Assembly (NCBI RefSeq): GCF_000585995.1
Contig: NZ_CP007410.1
Coordinates: 862,001-926,000, forward strand
Direction: 5' to 3'
DNA: 64,000 nt
DNA from: Pseudomonas brassicacearum
Lineage (GTDB): Bacteria; Pseudomonadota; Gammaproteobacteria; Pseudomonadales; Pseudomonadaceae
This document shows positions 60,864 through 64,000 of this stretch, in pieces. Position numbers and translations under genes: made by a program. How positions within the stretch are numbered: the stretch's first letter is position 1; the number at the start of each line of letters is the position of its first letter. The notes under the pieces are model-generated. The model searched no databases. It had not been told where the DNA came from and saw only the letters and a list, made by a program, of their open reading frames with translations.

Positions 60864-62429
60864 ATGAACAAATACTCTCCTGACCCCGAGCAATACCCTA
60901 CCGCGAGAGTGCAAGCGCTCTCGCTTCATGTCCACGACCTGCTCAAACATGCAGCACAGGTGCATGCAGCGGCAACGGTCACTTCTGTATCGCTGGAGGG
61001 GACGGTTGAAACTCAAACCTACGCTCAGCTGGCAAAAGCTGCGCATAGCTGCGCCATGGAGCTTCACGCCATGGGGCTTCGGTCTGGAGAAGCACTTGTC
61101 AGCTTTGGTTTCAGTTCGCTCGATCAAATGGCTTGGCTGTACGCAGCACTACGCCAGGGCGTGGCCACTCATTTTCTGAACCCTCAGCATCACCCAGAAG
61201 ATCTCGGGCGCTTTCTTCAGCAGCTGCGGCCAAGCCTGTTGCTGCATGACGCTGTGACGGTGAGTGCTGCCCAGTCATTCGCAGCGTTGGTACCGGGTAC
61301 GGCGATGCGCGATATGGCACGGCGGGGCATCGGGAGTGGTAGCGAAAGCGTCGCCGTGGAGTTTGCGGAAAATACGGTATCCCATGTCTGCTACTCATCG
61401 GGTACCACAGGCGTTCCGAAGGTTGTTGAGTACACGCACCGTTCAACCGTGTTGCATGCCTGGGCCTGTGCCTTGCCCGACGCAATGGGCTTGAACAGTG
61501 CCGATCGGGTTATGCCGCTCATGCAGAATTTCCACGCCAGTGCATGGGGCGCTCCTTTTGTTTGCCCGCTAGTCGGTGCGTCATTGGTGCTCGTACCACC
61601 GCATCGCGATCCTGCGCAGTGGTTTCAATGGATCGAGAAGCACCGCGTTACGGTCTTGGGGGCAGTCTCTGCACATTGGCTGGCGCTCGTGCGCTACATG
61701 CGAACCAACGGATTGAGCTTCAGCACCCTGCGCCGCACGGTTGTCGGGGGTACGCGACTACCTTTTGATGTTGCTCAGTTCATCCAGGAAAAGCTTGGCG
61801 TCGAGGTATGTCATGCCTGGGGAATGACTGAGACATCACCCTTGGCCACTATCGAGCGCTTCGATAGCAGCAAGGCCGCTCTGCGTCACGGCAAACCTGT
61901 ATTTGGCATTGAATTGGCCGTGCAGTGCGAAGAGGGTGTTTGCTCGACGCAGGGGACTGGTGAGCTGATGGCCCGTGGGCATTGGGTTGCCCACAGCACA
62001 GCAAATAGCAGTAGTTGGCTGGCAACCGGGGACTTCGCGACGCTGCACGAAAACTCGGAGTTAGAGGTCATCGATCGCATGGAGGATTCGTTGACCGCCG
62101 ATGGTATCCCCCTCAGTTCAGCCCTTGTGGAGCATCAGGCTCGATTGGTTCCAGGTGTTGCAGATGCAGCATTGCTGGTCACCGACGTTACCTCCGGCAG
62201 GAGCGTGCTTGCTTGGGTGGCTATGCCTGAGGTCGATTCCGACTCAGTCACTGCCGAGCTCGAACAAATCCTTTCCAAGACCTTCAACGGGTGGCGTCCG
62301 ACGCAGTTCACCGTCGTGGATGCGTTTCCGTATACAGCCTCTGCAAAGGTCCAGAAACACCTTCTCAAAGATCACATCGCTCAGTTGTACAAAGGCGATG
62401 CGGCTTTGACTCCCACTTCCTCCTGCTGA
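60864..62429 (+). CDS. Acyl-AMP/CoA ligase (ANL superfamily)
   Basis: From ATG 60864, 521 residues; the ORF upstream to 60801 has only a TTG start. Motifs: YSSGTTGVPKVVEYTHRS (P-loop), GMTETSPLA (A5), ATGDFATL, DRMEDSLTADGIPLSS (hinge) and the catalytic lysine in YTASAKVQKHLL. The binding-pocket pattern fits medium/long-chain fatty acid ligases such as AlkK. It activates a carboxylic acid with ATP, giving acyl-AMP then acyl-CoA or acyl-ACP. It is co-transcribed after pstB and would feed the acyl-thioester reductase. The substrate is inferred. Confidence 0.83.
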   Translation: MNKYSPDPEQYPTARVQALSLHVHDLLKHAAQVHAAATVTSVSLEGTVETQTYAQLAKAAHSCAMELHAMGLRSGEALVSFGFSSLDQMAWLYAALRQGVATHFLNPQHHPEDLGRFLQQLRPSLLLHDAVTVSAAQSFAALVPGTAMRDMARRGIGSGSESVAVEFAENTVSHVCYSSGTTGVPKVVEYTHRSTVLHAWACALPDAMGLNSADRVMPLMQNFHASAWGAPFVCPLVGASLVLVPPHRDPAQWFQWIEKHRVTVLGAVSAHWLALVRYMRTNGLSFSTLRRTVVGGTRLPFDVAQFIQEKLGVEVCHAWGMTETSPLATIERFDSSKAALRHGKPVFGIELAVQCEEGVCSTQGTGELMARGHWVAHSTANSSSWLATGDFATLHENSELEVIDRMEDSLTADGIPLSSALVEHQARLVPGVADAALLVTDVTSGRSVLAWVAMPEVDSDSVTAELEQILSKTFNGWRPTQFTVVDAFPYTASAKVQKHLLKDHIAQLYKGDAALTPTSSC

Positions 62430-62439
62430 TGCCTGACTT

Positions 62440-64000
62440 ATGACGCAAATAACGAAAACTGCAGCGGTAGATTCTGTTCACGAAAGCGGCATCAAGAGTT
62501 CATTGCCCTTGGAACGGTATGTGACCTGGGTGGTCGATCATCGGCGTTGGGTCATTGCCCTGATACTGGCTCTATCGGCGTTCTTCGGCTTTTTTGCAGC
62601 CAAACAACAAGTGATCATCAACCCTGCCGCAGTTGTCCCGCAGAGCCATCCATACATCAAGGCGACCAATACGATCGAGAGGATCTTCGGTTCGAAGTAC
62701 CTCGTGGTGATCGGTCTGACCCCAGCTCAGGGCGATGCGCTGCAACCTCAGGTGCTCGAAGCCGTGAAGCGCATCACGGACAAGCTCTATGCTGCGCCAT
62801 CAGTGACCAAACAGACGCTGCTGAGTCTTTCCTCGCGGCAAGCAAAGAGTATCCGTGGGAACGCCGAAGGGTTTGAGGCCAAGCCGTTGCTCGGTGATCA
62901 GATACCGACGACCGCAGAGCAACTGAGCGCCCTGAAGTCGGCCATCGATGCAAACCCGGTTTATCGGGACACCGTAATCTCCAGCGACTGGCGAACAGCT
63001 ACGATCATGCTGGAGCTCAAGGAAAATCCCAATGGTTTTGGGGCAATGCTCTCGGATGTTCATCAAATCCTGAGCCAGGAGAATACGCCAGGCGTCGAGA
63101 TCTCCTTGAGTGGCAATCCGGTGTTCCTGCACCAGGCTGAGGTTTTTGCAGATCGAATCAATTGGTTATTCCCCATCGCGGTGCTGGTGATTGGCTTGCT
63201 GCACTACGAAGCCTTCCGTACCCGTCAGGGACTGATTCTTCCCTTGGTCACAGCATTGCTCTCGGTGGTCTGGGGCGTCGGTATCATGGGATTGATGAAG
63301 GTGCCGATGGATATCTTCAATTCGCCCACGCCAATCCTGATTCTTGCCGTTGCGGCTGGGCACGCCGTTCAATTACTCAAACGCTACTACGAACACTTCA
63401 TCGAACTGGTCAACGGGCAGCACATGGCCCCAGAAGTGGCCAACCGGCTGGCGACGATTCAATCGCTCGTGGCAGTGGGTCCCGTTTTGGTGATTGCCGG
63501 TGGTGTCGCAGCTTTGGGTTTCTTCTCGTTGGTAGTGTTCGAGCTTGAAACCGTCCGGGCCTTCGGTATTTTCACGGGCATCGGCATCCTCGCCGCGGTG
63601 CTACTGGAGTTCACGTTCACCCCGGCAGTTCGTGCCAGCCTGAAACCCCCTTCGGCGGCACAGATTGATACCGAGACCAAACCGCGAATTTGGGATCGCC
63701 TGAGTGCTCGCATTGCTCATTTGGTAATCACGCCGCGCAGTCGTAGGCGGATCCTGGCGGCCTTCGTCGTATTGATAGGTGTTGCGATTGCTGGCTGGCC
63801 CAAGGTGCATGTCGATAACTCGAGCAAGAGTTTCTTCTCTGACTCACTGCCACTGCAGCGGGACGATAACCTGCTGAACGCACAGACTGGCGGTACCAAC
63901 GTTCTGTATGTAATGGTCGATACAGGGCAGGCCGATGGCGTGAAAGATCCACAGATCCTGAATGCTATCCGGGAGCTCCAGGCTGATGCCGCGAAGCGCT
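62440..64000 (+). CDS. MMPL/RND-superfamily exporter (cut by right edge)
   Basis: The frame opens at ATG 62440, 10 bases after the ligase stop, and stays open to the window end (520 codons present). It has an N-terminal span (RWVIALILALSAFFGFFAA), a periplasmic domain of about 200 residues, then the first membrane bundle: INWLFPIAVLVIGLL, LILPLVTALLSVVWGVGIMG, PTPILILAVAAGHAVQLLKR, VLVIAGGVAALGFFSLVVFE and FGIFTGIGILAAVLLEFTFTP. A second periplasmic half begins near 63780. This is the hydrophobe-transporting RND class (COG1033-like), which moves lipids and polyketides. It is the likely exporter of the cluster's product. Confidence 0.85.
   Translation, partial: MTQITKTAAVDSVHESGIKSSLPLERYVTWVVDHRRWVIALILALSAFFGFFAAKQQVIINPAAVVPQSHPYIKATNTIERIFGSKYLVVIGLTPAQGDALQPQVLEAVKRITDKLYAAPSVTKQTLLSLSSRQAKSIRGNAEGFEAKPLLGDQIPTTAEQLSALKSAIDANPVYRDTVISSDWRTATIMLELKENPNGFGAMLSDVHQILSQENTPGVEISLSGNPVFLHQAEVFADRINWLFPIAVLVIGLLHYEAFRTRQGLILPLVTALLSVVWGVGIMGLMKVPMDIFNSPTPILILAVAAGHAVQLLKRYYEHFIELVNGQHMAPEVANRLATIQSLVAVGPVLVIAGGVAALGFFSLVVFELETVRAFGIFTGIGILAAVLLEFTFTPAVRASLKPPSAAQIDTETKPRIWDRLSARIAHLVITPRSRRRILAAFVVLIGVAIAGWPKVHVDNSSKSFFSDSLPLQRDDNLLNAQTGGTNVLYVMVDTGQADGVKDPQILNAIRELQADAAKR

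Overview
The window looks like a chromosomal segment of a plant- or soil-associated Pseudomonas, probably of the P. fluorescens complex. The reasons are REP palindromes of the GTGGGAGCGAGC type, a FecI/FecR/TonB-receptor iron locus, DUF3077-type small genes, Pseudomonas-style filamentous haemagglutinins, and an ACC deaminase gene with a divergent Lrp-type regulator. The core genes are GC-rich. The toxin/immunity arrays are visibly AT-richer and were probably acquired in pieces.

Region 1 (1-30300) is a double contact-dependent inhibition (CDI) region. The first CdiA enters from the left edge and ends in an RNase Sa/barnase-type domain followed by a barstar immunity gene. The second, complete CdiA (13216-22599) ends in a PD-(D/E)XK-like nuclease. 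Each is followed by a trailing array of orphan cassettes: a C-terminal toxin remnant without its own start, then an immunity gene that usually overlaps the toxin stop codon. Copies of an inverted-repeat element with 20-base arms (AAAAGGGGACAGATTTATTT / AAATAAATCTGTCCCCTTTT) lie between the cassettes in long, short and half forms. An IS4-family remnant, a partly duplicated lipoprotein gene and a truncated immunity copy show repeated recombination. I count about 15 intact immunity candidates. Between the two arrays lie small lipoproteins and a DUF3077-type gene with a structured leader.

Region 2 (30300-51600) is ordinary metabolism. It holds a leucine-rich-repeat protein, a HigA antitoxin with only a remnant of HigB, a FecI-FecR-TonB receptor iron-uptake locus with a Fur-box-like site, acdR/acdS, and a small gene translationally coupled to a pyruvate-dehydrogenase-type E1. 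The E1 could oxidise the 2-oxobutyrate released by AcdS. A peptide ABC transporter operon with two M20 peptidases and a divergent LysR regulator follows.

Region 3 (51750-64000, cut by the right edge) is the most unusual part. A leftward operon encodes an aldehyde-deformylating-oxygenase homologue with all six iron ligands, an ArsP-type permease, a small CC-motif thioredoxin-fold protein, an acyl-thioester-reductase-like protein and a Cys-rich ArsM-like methyltransferase, followed by a LuxR-type regulator. A divergent rightward operon encodes a PstSCAB-like oxyanion transporter, an acyl-AMP/CoA ligase and an MMPL/RND exporter. Together they suggest uptake of phosphate or arsenate, methylation and export of an arsenical, and conversion of a fatty acid to an aldehyde and hydrocarbon. 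I propose a possible arsenolipid-type pathway as a hypothesis. The sequence does not prove it.
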